From Brumicola pallidula DSM 14239 = ACAM 615 (GTDB lineage Bacteria > Pseudomonadota > Gammaproteobacteria > Enterobacterales > Alteromonadaceae), in assembly GCF_000428905.1 (NCBI RefSeq), contig NZ_KE386815.1, positions 308,380 through 372,379 of the forward strand: a DNA stretch of 64,000 bases, given 5' to 3'. Under the pieces are notes generated by a model. That model saw only the letters and a program-made list of their open reading frames with translations. It had not been told where the DNA came from and ran no database searches. A program made the translations under genes and the position numbers. Each line of letters begins with the position of its first letter. Position 1 is the stretch's first letter. Positions 40,841 through 49,324 of the stretch are shown here, piece after piece.

Positions 40841-41236
40841 TCAAGCAAACACGCCATGCTTTTGGCGACCAATGATGTCTTTAACGGCATCGCACCCGGC
40901 ACTAGTAGATAGCATATCCAATGGCCTGTTTCCCCCAATGGCCTCAATATCAGACTGGAGCCAAGTAATAGCGTCATCGTTGTTCCCCTCAAATAGATCA
41001 ATGGCCGCAACAAGCACATGAGTGAAACGATATAGATTATCACTTTCACTATTTTTAAAGTGACCGCTTTTAGCTCGGCGATGAAGTGTTGCTAGCGCGA
41101 TTGATAAAGACGCAGCAAGCTCTCTTTTATCGAGACGAGTCAATTCAGCAAAGTGCAAAAAAATATCATAAGAAAGTCCATTATTAATAGCAAAGTGGAG
41201 CGCCAAGCCACGGGAAGGTATGCCAAGTTTAAGCAT
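40841..41236 (-). CDS. Xre/MbcA/ParS-type antitoxin (DUF2384), orphan
   Basis: The protein has the layout of antitoxins that pair with RES-domain (ADP-ribosyl/NAD-depleting) toxins: an N-terminal helix-turn-helix-like part (RLDKRELAASLSIALATLHRR, about residues 33-53) and the C-terminal toxin-binding block RFTHVLVAAIDLFEGNNDDA, then WLQSDIEAIGGNRPLDML and the end KHGVFA. Length is 131. RES toxin genes normally begin within a few bases downstream; here the next 680 bp have no such frame. It may be a neutralising leftover or act alone as a repressor. Confidence 0.85.
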   Translation of the reverse strand: MLKLGIPSRGLALHFAINNGLSYDIFLHFAELTRLDKRELAASLSIALATLHRRAKSGHFKNSESDNLYRFTHVLVAAIDLFEGNNDDAITWLQSDIEAIGGNRPLDMLSTSAGCDAVKDIIGRQKHGVFA

Positions 41237-41415
41237 GAAATAACATCAATCTAGTTTATGTAAACTTACATTATGATAGAGCTTATCTTGTTGCAAGCAT
41301 TTGATAGCTAATTATATTTACTCCCCATCCTCAGCAACCTTTAATAATGAGTTTACGTGGAAAATCATAACTCACCGATTGATTACACAGTCAATTTTAA
41401 GACGGGTTTTTTGAG

Positions 41416-43939
41416 CTATGCTTTTAGATACTCCAATGCAATAGCCTTGTGACGAGAAGTACGCATACATTTAGCTAGCGTTTCTATCCTCGATTCTTGC
41501 AAGTTTCGCTCCTCGGTAATGGCGTCATCATTATAGTCATCAAGCTCTCGTCCATTTACAAACCAATCACAGTTGTCCTTGTGTCTTGAACCGGCAACAT
41601 AAGACGCTGCTCTGTCCATGCTTGTTGTATAAAGTACAAAGGTATCGCCATCAACGGTGCTACCTTGGCTACTATATATCGTCGAAGCATATGCACGGAC
41701 AAGATGTAAGTTACCTTTTTCATCAGAGTAATCAGATACCTTGAACCGCACTCGATGACCATTATCCATTGATATGAAAAAATAGTATTCATCTTCAAAT
41801 TCACTAATAGCAGTAACAGTGCCTAAATCGCCGTTCGTAAACGCTCTTTCGTAGTCGTTAATTGTAAACCAAACACGATCGTTTACAGAAAATTTTAAAC
41901 TCATTACTTTTTGAGATACCACACAATTAATTTCGATATCTTCATCACCAATTACCTCACGATCTTTTAACCTTTTTCGAACTAGTTCATTCAGCGGCTC
42001 GACATCCTTCCAACTGAACGCCATTATCATCCAATCTTTATTGGGATTGGCCAGAGTATAAGCGTGCCATGCATCGATAAGCGCCTCCAAGGTCTTATCT
42101 TTCGTTTCAAACAGATTTAAAAGACCTTTTGCTCTCATAGTATTTATAGCCGACATTGACGCGCCGCTGCGGAGATCAACCACCATCGTTCTAGCCCAAA
42201 GCTGTCGCTGTCTATATATCGAGGTAAGTTCACTATGTCCTAATAACTTGCTAAGGTAAGCAAGGCACCCTGTTTGTTTGATCGACTTTAGCTGGGCAGT
42301 TTCGCCTACCAAAATTATCTTTGCTTTGGCTTTTTCTGCGCCCCTCATTAACATGAGCAAATCAGAAGTCGGAATAAGACCAGCCTCATCAACCAGTATT
42401 ACGGAATTACTATATCTGCTGGGTCGCTTCTCTATTTCCAGTATGGTACTGGCGAGTGTTTTCGACTCAATTCCAGTATCATTTTCGAGTTGTACTGCTG
42501 CTTTTTTAGCGATAGTGGAACCTTTCACTTTGATGCCCTGAGACTCATATGCGATGCGGACTGCTTGCATCGATGTTGATTTTCCTGCCCCCGCTCTACC
42601 TTGCAAAATATCAAGACCAGTTTGACAAACACCTTGAACTGAAGCTTGCTGTTCTTCCGACATTTCGAAACCTTGATTATTTTCTTGAGCAGCTATCGCC
42701 TGCTCAATGGCCTGATCATTCATCTTATATGACTCATCCAAGTGCAAATAGGTAGCCAGTTCGACCACTGATCTTTCGATATCAATCATCATTTGTGTTG
42801 TATAGAGGGCTCTACCTTTTGCATCTTTTCCCAAAGATACAAGCCAGTCGTGAGTTAAAATTTGTTCTACAGTATTGTGAATACAAGCAAGACTCGAGTT
42901 ATAAAACTGTGCCTCTATCGCTACAGCTTTATAAATATCTATTACATCTAGAACAGCTTCATGCTCTGTGAGCCTCATCAATAAAAACATTACCGGTATT
43001 GGCTCCAATGGTTTAAAAAGGCTCGCATTACGTATATTTATAATGTCACTCTCGAACATTCCGAGCTCGTTTAACTCTTCTTGCCACCTAGAAAGAAGAG
43101 CCAATCTATTCATAACAGTCTTCGGTTCGCGTGTTCTAATCGCGAACATTGATTTAGTTTTAGCGTTAATATTTTTTATTCCGCTATGCTCAACGCTATT
43201 TGTTATTTCATTGTTACGCTTAGAATATTTTCTACAAATTATTAGACAAACACTTTTGATTTCAAAATTGCGACCGTCTTCACTTTTTATTACTTCGAAC
43301 CCTAATTCTGTTAATCCTTTACAGAGTTGAGATCGGTAGATCTCACCAGCTGCTTTAAACCATGTAAAAAGCTCTCCGAAATCTATTGCGTGCTACTTTT
43401 GACCCTCAACAAAGGTTAAATTAGCTATTACCAGATGAATATGCAATTGCATGTCATTTGCACGGGATGTGCAATGTTCAAACATCGCTGCAAAAAAGCC
43501 CATTGTCTTGACCAAGACTTTACCTCCTTTACCACAGCAAGTCTGGGCGGCTTTCTCTTCAAGAAAACAGAGTGTTCTAAGAGCTGCCTGTCTATTTTTC
43601 CAACTAATCCGCTCACGAAGTGCCTCACTGCATAAAGCATAAACTACAGACACGGACTTTGGAGGAGACAAAGTAATATCTCTTCCCGGATTATGCCGTC
43701 CATGAAATTTGGGCAGTAATGGGACTCCTTTCAAATTTTTACCTGAAAAAACATTATTAAAATCTTTTTCAATTACATTGGGCTTTAGGTTAAGTAAAGG
43801 GCAGAGTTTGCCTACCCACCATGACTTTTGCTCGGTAAAATCAAAGTCAGAAACACTACTAAGCCATTGGTTTGATTTAGATGGGCAATTCATCTTCAAT
43901 AAGGTATTTAAAGCTAGTAACAGGGCCAGATGAGAGCAT
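41416..43939 (-). pseudogene. MobF (TrwC-type) relaxase-helicase, broken by frameshift and amber stop
   Basis: The start ATG at 43937-43939 overlaps the stop of the accessory gene (TAATG). It reads MLSSGPVTSFKYLIEDEL, then shifts frame within CCC near 43880. The new frame gives the relaxase domain: ITLSPPKSVSVVYAL and the metal-binding QLHIHLVIANL. A TAG at 43393-43395 follows EGQK where the family has Trp. The frame resumes unchanged (HAIDFGEL, GEIYRSQLCKGL) into the helicase, with Walker A GRAGAGKS (about residues 184-191 of the 577-codon part), VDEAGL, YRQ and YASTIYSSQGST. An intact version would have about 840 residues. Separate frames at 43393-43899 and 41416-43149 could still be expressed. 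Confidence 0.85.
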
Positions 43940-44220
43940 TATATTCGCACTCCGTTACTATCGAGGATAGCTATAATCGATTGCTTTTTTTTCAAGCTCA
44001 AATTTAACGCAGCACTTAATACTTCGAATAGAACCTTTTGTTGGCGCTGTTCCATTGCCACTAACTGCTCCTCCACTTGCTTCAACTGTCTGTAATGCAA
44101 ACAAGATTCGCGAACAACATGCGCGATAGTGGTTCCTGACCTCTCCGCTTCATCAGCAATTGTCAGAAAATCATCTTGTGTAAATTTAACAGTCACAGAT
44201 TTATCAAATTTAGCACTCAT
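43939..44220 (-). CDS. Ribbon-helix-helix-like conjugation accessory protein
   Basis: This is a 93-residue protein starting MSAKFDKSVTVKFTQDDFLTI, with a possible beta strand (SVTVKFT) and two helices (ADEAERSGTTIAHVVRESCLHY), the pattern of CopG/Arc-type DNA binders. A coiled-coil-like segment (QVEEQLVAMEQRQQKVLFEV) follows. Position directly upstream of the relaxase, with TAATG overlap, indicates an oriT-binding accessory protein such as MobC or TraY. Family assignment is by pattern only. Confidence 0.6.
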   Translation of the reverse strand: MSAKFDKSVTVKFTQDDFLTIADEAERSGTTIAHVVRESCLHYRQLKQVEEQLVAMEQRQQKVLFEVLSAALNLSLKKKQSIIAILDSNGVRI

Positions 44221-44407
44221 ATCGAATACCCCACATTCCTTATTAAAAACAGACCTTTATGTGAGTATTTGATAGAAAAAGTCTTACCAAAGAGTTTCAG
44301 TGTTAGTCGTTGATAACAATAATAAAAACCTAGAAATAGTTGACCCTCAACAATACTAAGCGTGCGTAACGTGTAGGCTATAAAACAAATATTCATTTCA
44401 TTTCGGC
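44221..44407. other. Possible oriT region between accessory gene and alpA-like gene
   Basis: This 187-bp gap is where the transfer origin of a MobF element would be expected. It has a short hairpin GTTGA-CCC-TCAAC at 44339-44351, and the 14-mer TTGACCCTCAACAA recurs inside the relaxase gene at 43399-43412. No nic site can be named from sequence alone. Confidence 0.25.
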
Positions 44408-44599
44408 TCAGTACGGTAACTGTTCACGTTGTTCGAGCCATACTTCAATCTTTTCAACAACGAAGGAGATCGCACGTGGACCAATTGCAACCGGTCTTGG
44501 GAAATCACTAGATTTGCGCAAACGATATAGGGTGCTTTTGCTTACATTTAATTGCTTTATTAATTCGTTAGGACGAATCATTGTTTTCTTTAATTTCAT
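44408..44599 (-). CDS. AlpA-type phage/island transcriptional regulator
   Basis: This 63-residue protein is a small excisionase-like winged helix: MIRPNELIKQLNVSKSTLYR, then RKSSDFPRPVAIGPRAISF and a C-terminal W in EKIEVWLEQRE. AlpA proteins control integrase or other island genes. The ATG at codon 7 is an alternative start. It lies in the same direction as the relaxase. Confidence 0.85.
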   Translation of the reverse strand: MKLKKTMIRPNELIKQLNVSKSTLYRLRKSSDFPRPVAIGPRAISFVVEKIEVWLEQREQLPY

Positions 44600-44840
44600 C
44601 TTTAGACCTCTAATTTAATATTCAGAAATTTACAAATGCCATTTTGGCAAGTCCAAAAAGAGATTAAATGGTTTCAAAAGTATTTATAGAAGAGCACTTT
44701 AAAAGTAAGAGTTATCTCTCGATCATTTTTTGTTGATGAAAAATTGAAGGTAAAAAAATGAAAATTTGCTAAATATATACTCCATGTTTTGTATGAACAC
44801 TTTACAACCGCATTAAAACAAACCACACAAAAGTTCAGTC

Positions 44841-45518
44841 ATAAGTGAGATTTCTCAAATACAGCTTTCAGATTTAGGTTTTGCCCAAAAGAACCGTTTT
44901 GCGTACATCGATTTCTCATTGATGCGCAAAGGCTCAATTTATAGGCAAGATTTAATTAATCGTTTTGAGGTAGGTTTGTCTGCTGGATCACGAGACTTTA
45001 AGAATTATAAGCAGCTCGCCCCCGATAACCTGAAGTATGCCACTAAAGAAAAACGATATTTTCAAACCGAGCATTTAGAAGCTTTGTTCGATCATGAAGC
45101 TGTTCGTACTTTAGTTAAACTGGCAGATGATATATCTGACGGGTTTGATACGATAGGAGATGTTTACTTCCCAGTTGAGTCACCATCAAATTTGAACATT
45201 CTGGACGTCAACATTGTTACTCGCTTGCTTCAAGCTACGCTCAACAACAAAGCTGTTAGTATTATCTATACGCCACTGTCGAATGGTTCGAATGCCCGCG
45301 AAATTGTTCCCCACAGCATAGTAGAAAATGGTCTCCGCTGGCTTGTGCGTGGGTATGATCGTAAATCAAAAAGTTTTCGAGACTTTGTTTTAACGCGCAT
45401 TAGTAAAGTAACATTGAATGAAATACCTGAGCCCAGCAAAATGGCAATGGCCGAGAAGGGTTGGCAACAACTAGTTCCCTTGGAATTAATCCCTCATCCC
45501 AAGGATGAGCCGACCTAA
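44841..45518 (+). pseudogene. brxR: WYL-domain regulator, BrxR type, start codon changed and C-terminus lost
   Basis: BrxR/CapW regulators control phage-defence loci. The conserved N-terminus appears only if reading begins at 44841: SEISQIQLSDLGFAQKNRFA then IDFSLMRKGSIYRQDLINRF and DFKNYKQLAPDNLKY. The codon at 44841 is ATA, where ATG would be expected, and no ATG/GTG/TTG occurs in frame until TTG-ATG at 44919-44924. The WYL core is intact (VSIIYTPLSNGS, AREIVPHSIVENGLRWLVRG, FVLTRIS). The protein stops after ELIPHPKDEPT; the usual last 60-70 residues are absent. Starting at 44919 would cut the first winged-helix part. Confidence 0.85.
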
Positions 45519-46084
45519 TACCTCGCGGTTTGCAAAACCCGGGCGTTGTCCATTTTGTTAGCGGTGACACAATTGAAAAACTAGGTGTATACCATTTAGA
45601 AACAGAAATGACAGCTGGAAATGGCAAACATTCAACATCTGGACTAGGCTCGAACACTTCTGCTAAAAAGCAAGTGCGTGTTGGCTTTGAATATTTCAAA
45701 AGTAGTCTAAACCGCATTGCTGCAAACTCTAAGTTTTCCGAACATGAGTTTCATCTGCATTTTGTCAACTTGCAAAACAGCGAAAATAGCCATAGTGCTA
45801 GTTTAGCTTCATTGATCGCTTGCTGTTCAAAATTAATGAATAAACCTCTTCAAGAGGTAATGGCTGTTCTAGGCAGTATGACTTTAGATGGGGTCGTGAA
45901 TTCAGTTCAAGAACTAACTTCTAGCATGCAAGTAGCGTTAGAAGCCGGTGCAACAAAGGTGCTATTACCGATGGCTTCTGCAAGCAATATTCTTAGCGTA
46001 CCGGGAGAGACATTTACCAAGTTTCAGGTGAGCTTTTATAGTGATCTCTTTGATGTAGTTTATAAGGCACTTGGTGTCTCATAA
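45509..46084 (+). pseudogene. brxL: BrxL remnant: C-terminal Lon-like domain of a BREX protein
   Basis: The open frame after a TGA at 45506-45508 reads LIPRGLQNPGVVHFV, GVYHLETEMTAGNGKHST, SGLGSNTSAKKQVRVGFEYF, then HLHFVNLQNSENSHSASLAS, PLQEVMAVLGSMTLDGVV and ALEAGATKVLLPMAS. This matches the Lon-like C-terminus of BrxL; the protease-type Ser and Lys regions are visible. Only about 190 of some 670 residues remain: the N-terminal half and AAA part are missing. It overlaps the end of the WYL gene, so the break point of a deletion lies near 45500. A TTG at 45530 is the first possible start. Confidence 0.88.
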
Positions 46085-46163
46085 GATTGTCCTAGAGTGA
46101 TATCTTAGGATAGAGGCTAATTTTAGGTCTGCACTGAAGTCGAAGTTAACGAAAACCCACTAC

Positions 46164-46268
46164 TCTGACTACTCATATTGTGCCATTGATAGTGTCATCT
46201 GTGACATCAATGATGGCTTTTGTGACAGCATTAGTGTCTCTTGTGGCACCACTGATGCCATACATTTC
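46164..46268. repeat. 21-bp degenerate tandem repeat, about five units
   Basis: Units start at 46164, 46185, 46206, 46227 and 46248. The common part ends in TGTGAC, TGTGAC, TGTGGC or TGTGCC in units 0-3, with the last unit drifted. Both strands are open over part of it (heptad peptides), so it may be a decayed coding repeat. Confidence 0.6.
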
Positions 46269-46327
46269 GGGATACAATAAATAAAAAACTGAATTTCCTA
46301 ATTTCACATTATGTTTATTTATAAATT

Positions 46328-46361
46328 TATAATAATTTATAATGGTTATAATAATTTATAA
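46328..46361. repeat. 15-bp direct repeat pair with 19-bp period
   Basis: TATAATAATTTATAA is repeated exactly at 46328-46342 and 46347-46361 with TGGT between. It resembles an iteron pair or AT-rich unwinding element, but only two copies are present. Confidence 0.7.
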
Positions 46362-46734
46362 CATAGAAACGCTCATCTGTGCTGTTAGGATATGTGCTAG
46401 TTATCACAAAAACAGACTAATTTTGGCGGTTAAAATAATCTATGACTTCTATAACTAGATTTTTATTTTCAATATCCGTTGTCCACAGATGTTGTTCCGT
46501 AAAATACTAATGATAACGCCAACCATGATTTTGTACTTTTAAAGAGATCTTTTTCACAATTTGCATTATTCCTGCTTTTTAACTCAAAATATTGAAGTAC
46601 ACTTATTTTGTATTCAATTTATATTGTTTTCAAAAGTTTATTACCGTCACGTCTAGGTCAAAAAATTAGCCTCAATCAGATGCTTCAGTTTTTTGCGTGA
46701 GGGCTAGTTGATAGAAAAAAAGAAGGTAACGTTA

Positions 46735-46947
46735 ATGCAGAACATCGAAAAAAACAAAGAAAAAAAATATAATACTGAAATCAAACTTGGTAAATCATTT
46801 AAATTTAATGGCACTATTTACGAGATGATTGATATTGCGATCAAGGACATGCGATGGAATTCTTTCCCAATGATTATTGCAAATATTGAGGCTGATGAAG
46901 CTAAGAAGTATAGTGACTATTGGCATCAAAAAATGGCTTCAAGATAG
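46735..46947 (+). CDS. Small hypothetical protein
   Basis: The ATG at 46735 is supported by AGAAGG eight bases upstream; the longer frame from 46708 is less likely. The 70-residue product is Lys-rich at the N-terminus (KNKEKKYNTEIKLGKSF) and then reads TIYEMIDIAIKDMRWNSFPM and DYWHQKMASR. No family is recognised and there is no signal peptide. Confidence 0.5.
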   Translation: MQNIEKNKEKKYNTEIKLGKSFKFNGTIYEMIDIAIKDMRWNSFPMIIANIEADEAKKYSDYWHQKMASR

Positions 46948-47472
46948 CGAATGCTAGACGAGATTGATATTCAGGGGTGGCTACTAAATGGTTGGCTTGT
47001 GAAGGGGAAGTACGTAATGGTTTCCGATAGATAATCGCCCGAAAGATATTTAGTAGCTGCGCTAATTCTATCAAAGGTAGCGAGTACCGAGAAGCAGTAG
47101 ACCGTAACAAATTAGCGTCAAACGTAACAAGATTGAGTGTTTTTAAATACTTTTGCATTGCCTAAATTCCTATAGAGGTGGAGCGTTAGTTTATATAAAG
47201 TTTCAGCAATATCAAAATTACAAATATGGTTACTCAAAAGTGTAATCTATTGTGAATAATTTACTTTACTAATGCTTTAATTAAATACCTGTTAATTTAC
47301 ACTTGCGCTTGACCTACGTTTGCATTGAATGAGTAAACCCCTTAAATAAAACTTCGCCGACATTCTCAATGGCATTTAACACCTAATCTATCGTCAAGCT
47401 TATTAGCAAATAATCGGGATATATGGGTCAACTTTGGATGAAAGCTAACAGTACATGACGATGTAACCTGTG
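46948..47472. other. Non-coding or degraded region, about 525 bp
   Basis: A minus-strand frame (46901-47158) shows no family features and overlaps the preceding gene, so it is not called. I see no RNA gene or clear repeat. Confidence 0.4.
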
Positions 47473-47655
47473 TTAACTATATTTTTCGGAGTACGTTATT
47501 CTCCAGCCACAGACTGTTTTACGCTCTCCTTTTTCTGCCTTTGTTACATAGCTGATTCTCGTACCAAGTTTCTCAACAAAATCGGCCTTTGAGCCATAAT
47601 AGGTTTCTAGTGAGTTAATGTTTGTTATTTTAATAGTATACTTTAGCGCTGTCAT
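47473..47655 (-). CDS. Small hypothetical protein next to LAGLIDADG relic
   Basis: Reading from the ATG at 47655 gives 60 residues: MTALKYTIKITNINSLETYY, then GSKADFVEKLGTRISYVTKA and a Gly/Trp end (CGWRITY). The pattern (YYGSKADFVEKLG, then a KG-R-T-GW tail) recalls small helix-turn-helix modules that accompany homing endonucleases, such as the NUMOD1 type. This is a resemblance only. A 10-bp perfect hairpin at 47679-47702 sits just upstream. Confidence 0.45.
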   Translation of the reverse strand: MTALKYTIKITNINSLETYYGSKADFVEKLGTRISYVTKAEKGERKTVCGWRITYSEKYS

Positions 47656-47678
47656 TTTTAGCCAAAGTGGCTTAAATA

Positions 47679-47702
47679 CTTCTGAACGCAAACGTTCAGA
47701 AG
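47679..47702. repeat. Perfect 10-bp inverted repeat between two fragments
   Basis: CTTCTGAACG / CGTTCAGAAG with a 4-nt loop (CAAA) forms a stable hairpin. There is no T-run, so it is not a typical terminator. It lies just beyond the 3' end of the LAGLIDADG relic. Confidence 0.75.
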
Positions 47703-47711
47703 ACAACAAAG

Positions 47712-48091
47712 CTAACTTTGAAAAAGGAATGGATACATTGTATTTCCTTCTATTTTATTCCACCACTCTGCCGATAGTTTTTCCTTTCGAGCCATACGTA
47801 TGTCAGAGACAGAGTACATGCCGGCAATTAACAGCATTGTTTGAGGTAGACTGCCGAAACTAAGTCTATAGATTGATTTGACAGGAACAACACAGTCAGC
47901 AAATTCAAAATGTCCACTTAAAAAAGAGTTTAATGCAGCGGCCTGCGTCCGATTTACACAAATATCAATTGTTTCTTTCGTAATGGTTCCATCGCCTTCA
48001 AAAAAACCTCGAAAAAATGACCAGAAATTGTTAGCGTTATCGAAAATATGGTTAGGGAATCCGAATTCAGATTTTTCTTTATTTTGAGGTA
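47712..48091 (-). pseudogene. LAGLIDADG-type homing endonuclease fragment, cut by the IS3 element
   Basis: The frame reads FWSFFRGFFEGDGTITKETI, with the GFFEGDG pattern of LAGLIDADG enzymes, then NRTQAAALNSFL, SIYRLSFGSLPQTMLLIAGM and a terminal WWNKIEG block. Its 5' end runs straight into the left end of the IS at 48092 and no matching start lies on the far side. About 125 residues remain. Whether it came from an intron, an intein or a free-standing gene cannot be told. Confidence 0.55.
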
Positions 48092-48109
48092 TGAACTTCC
48101 CAGTATTTA

Positions 48110-48940
48110 CTAGACAGTCTCTGTTTCCAAAAAGTACGTCGCTTCAAATTTAGCAGGTGATACGCCACCTGTATGCGAATAACGCTTTTTGGGATTGTAA
48201 AACATTTCGATAAAATTAAATATCTCAGTCTTCGCTTCGTCTCTCGTTGAAAATATCTTGTTTCTTAACACGCGCTTTTTAAGTGTCCCAAAAAAGCTCT
48301 CGGCTACCGCATTATCATGACAGTTAACACGTCTGCTCATTGAGGGAACAAGATTATGCTCATTCAAAAATGCCAAGTAGTCGGCACTGCCATATTGACT
48401 ACCTTGATCAGTGTGAACTAGCACTGATTGGGTGGGCCAACGCTGATAAACAGCCATCATTAATGCGTTGATCACCAATCTTTTATCCATATTTTTGTTC
48501 ATTGACCAACCGACAACTCGGCGAGAGTATAAATCGATAACGATTGCCAAATACAAAAAAACCTTATAAGTGCGGATATACGTGATGTCGCTTACCCGCG
48601 CAACATTGGGTGCATCGGAGGCAAAGTCACGATCTAAAAAATTATCCGCAACACTTGAAAGCTTACTGCCATTGACATATTTTCGTTTGTACCCTATTTG
48701 CGCTATCAAGTTGTTTCGCCGCATAATTTTGGCGGCACGATTAACACTGCACACTTCGCCAGCTTCACGTAAATCTTGGTGTATCCAAAGGCTACCGTAA
48801 GTTCCACCACTGGCTTCATACAATTCATGAATGCGCTCAAGTAAACGATTGTCTTCTATAGCGCGATTACTCAACGGGTTTTTCTGCCATACATAAAACC
48901 CGCTGCGATTAATTTTAAGCACTCGGCACATTGCTGACAC
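48110..48940 (-). CDS. IS3-family transposase OrfB (DDE domain)
   Basis: This is the catalytic half of the OrfAB transposase. The integrase core starts at ARVSDITYIRTYKVFLYLAI with the first Asp in SDIT, the second in VLVHTDQGSQYGS, and the Glu in NAVAESFFGTLKKR, the DDE triad with the IS3 spacing. The N-terminal HTH_21 region (RIHELYEASGGTYGSLWIH) is present. Length is 276. It is normally made as a fusion with OrfA by -1 frameshift. Confidence 0.95.
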   Translation of the reverse strand: MSAMCRVLKINRSGFYVWQKNPLSNRAIEDNRLLERIHELYEASGGTYGSLWIHQDLREAGEVCSVNRAAKIMRRNNLIAQIGYKRKYVNGSKLSSVADNFLDRDFASDAPNVARVSDITYIRTYKVFLYLAIVIDLYSRRVVGWSMNKNMDKRLVINALMMAVYQRWPTQSVLVHTDQGSQYGSADYLAFLNEHNLVPSMSRRVNCHDNAVAESFFGTLKKRVLRNKIFSTRDEAKTEIFNFIEMFYNPKKRYSHTGGVSPAKFEATYFLETETV

Positions 48941-48978
48941 AGAAAACGTTTGTTGGTTTTCGCGAATAAAGGCGTACT

Positions 48979-49263
48979 TTACTCTGGGTTGCTTGCAAAG
49001 TACCTTGCGGCCTTTTTTAATATGTCTCTTTCCTCCGTAACACGTTTTAATTCAGCCTCTAACTTCGCTATCCGAACCGAGTTATCAGGTGATGTACGAA
49101 TGGCTTTCTTGCCGCTTAATTGGCTACGCCAGTTGTACAATGATTTGGTCGCTATTCCGAGTCGCTCAGCGACTTCATTAACCGAATATCCACGATCAGT
49201 AACCTGCTTGATCGCTTCAATCTTAAACTCTTCAGTATATCTTTTGCCTTTGCTCATAAACAC
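48979..49263 (-). CDS. IS3-family transposase OrfA (HTH)
   Basis: OrfA binds the IS ends through its N-terminal helix-turn-helix (KGKRYTEEFKIEAIKQVTDR, then SVNEVAERLGIATKSLYNWR). A leucine-zipper-like part follows (IAKLEAELKRVTEERDILKK). 94 residues. The slippery A-AAA-AAG at its 3' end is in frame for -1 shifting into orfB. Confidence 0.94.
   Translation of the reverse strand: MFMSKGKRYTEEFKIEAIKQVTDRGYSVNEVAERLGIATKSLYNWRSQLSGKKAIRTSPDNSVRIAKLEAELKRVTEERDILKKAARYFASNPE
49012..49018 (-). promoter_or_regulatory. Programmed -1 frameshift site of the IS
   Basis: On the minus strand the heptamer A AAA AAG follows TT. In the orfA frame it falls as xxA-AAA-AAG, and a -1 slip enters the orfB frame (49018 minus 48940 is 78, a multiple of three). 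Confidence 0.85.
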
Positions 49264-49324
49264 CTCAACTGTAAGTTACATTGTAACTGTTAAAAGTGTC
49301 TAGTGAAATCTGGGAAGTTCACTA

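Larger units (their letters stand above)
46085..46734. other. AT-rich non-coding region with repeats, about 650 bp
   Basis: No gene is seen. It contains a 21-bp degenerate tandem repeat at 46164-46268, a pair of 15-bp direct repeats at 46328-46361, and a DnaA-box-like TTGTCCACA at 46479-46487. Confidence 0.6.
48092..49321 (-). mobile_element. IS3-family insertion sequence, 1230 bp, apparently intact
   Basis: The ends match as inverted repeats: the left begins TGAACTTCCCAG-TATTTACTAGACA and the right, read inward, TGAACTTCCCAG-ATTTCACTAGACA; TGA...TCA ends are typical of IS3. The element carries orfA and orfB in two frames with an A6G slippery site. Flanking bases (GTA on the left, CTA on the right) do not form a perfect target duplication. 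Confidence 0.93.

Noticed and set aside
46901..47158. 85-codon minus ORF
   Set aside because: Overlaps the supported gene at 46735-46947 and shows no features of its own.
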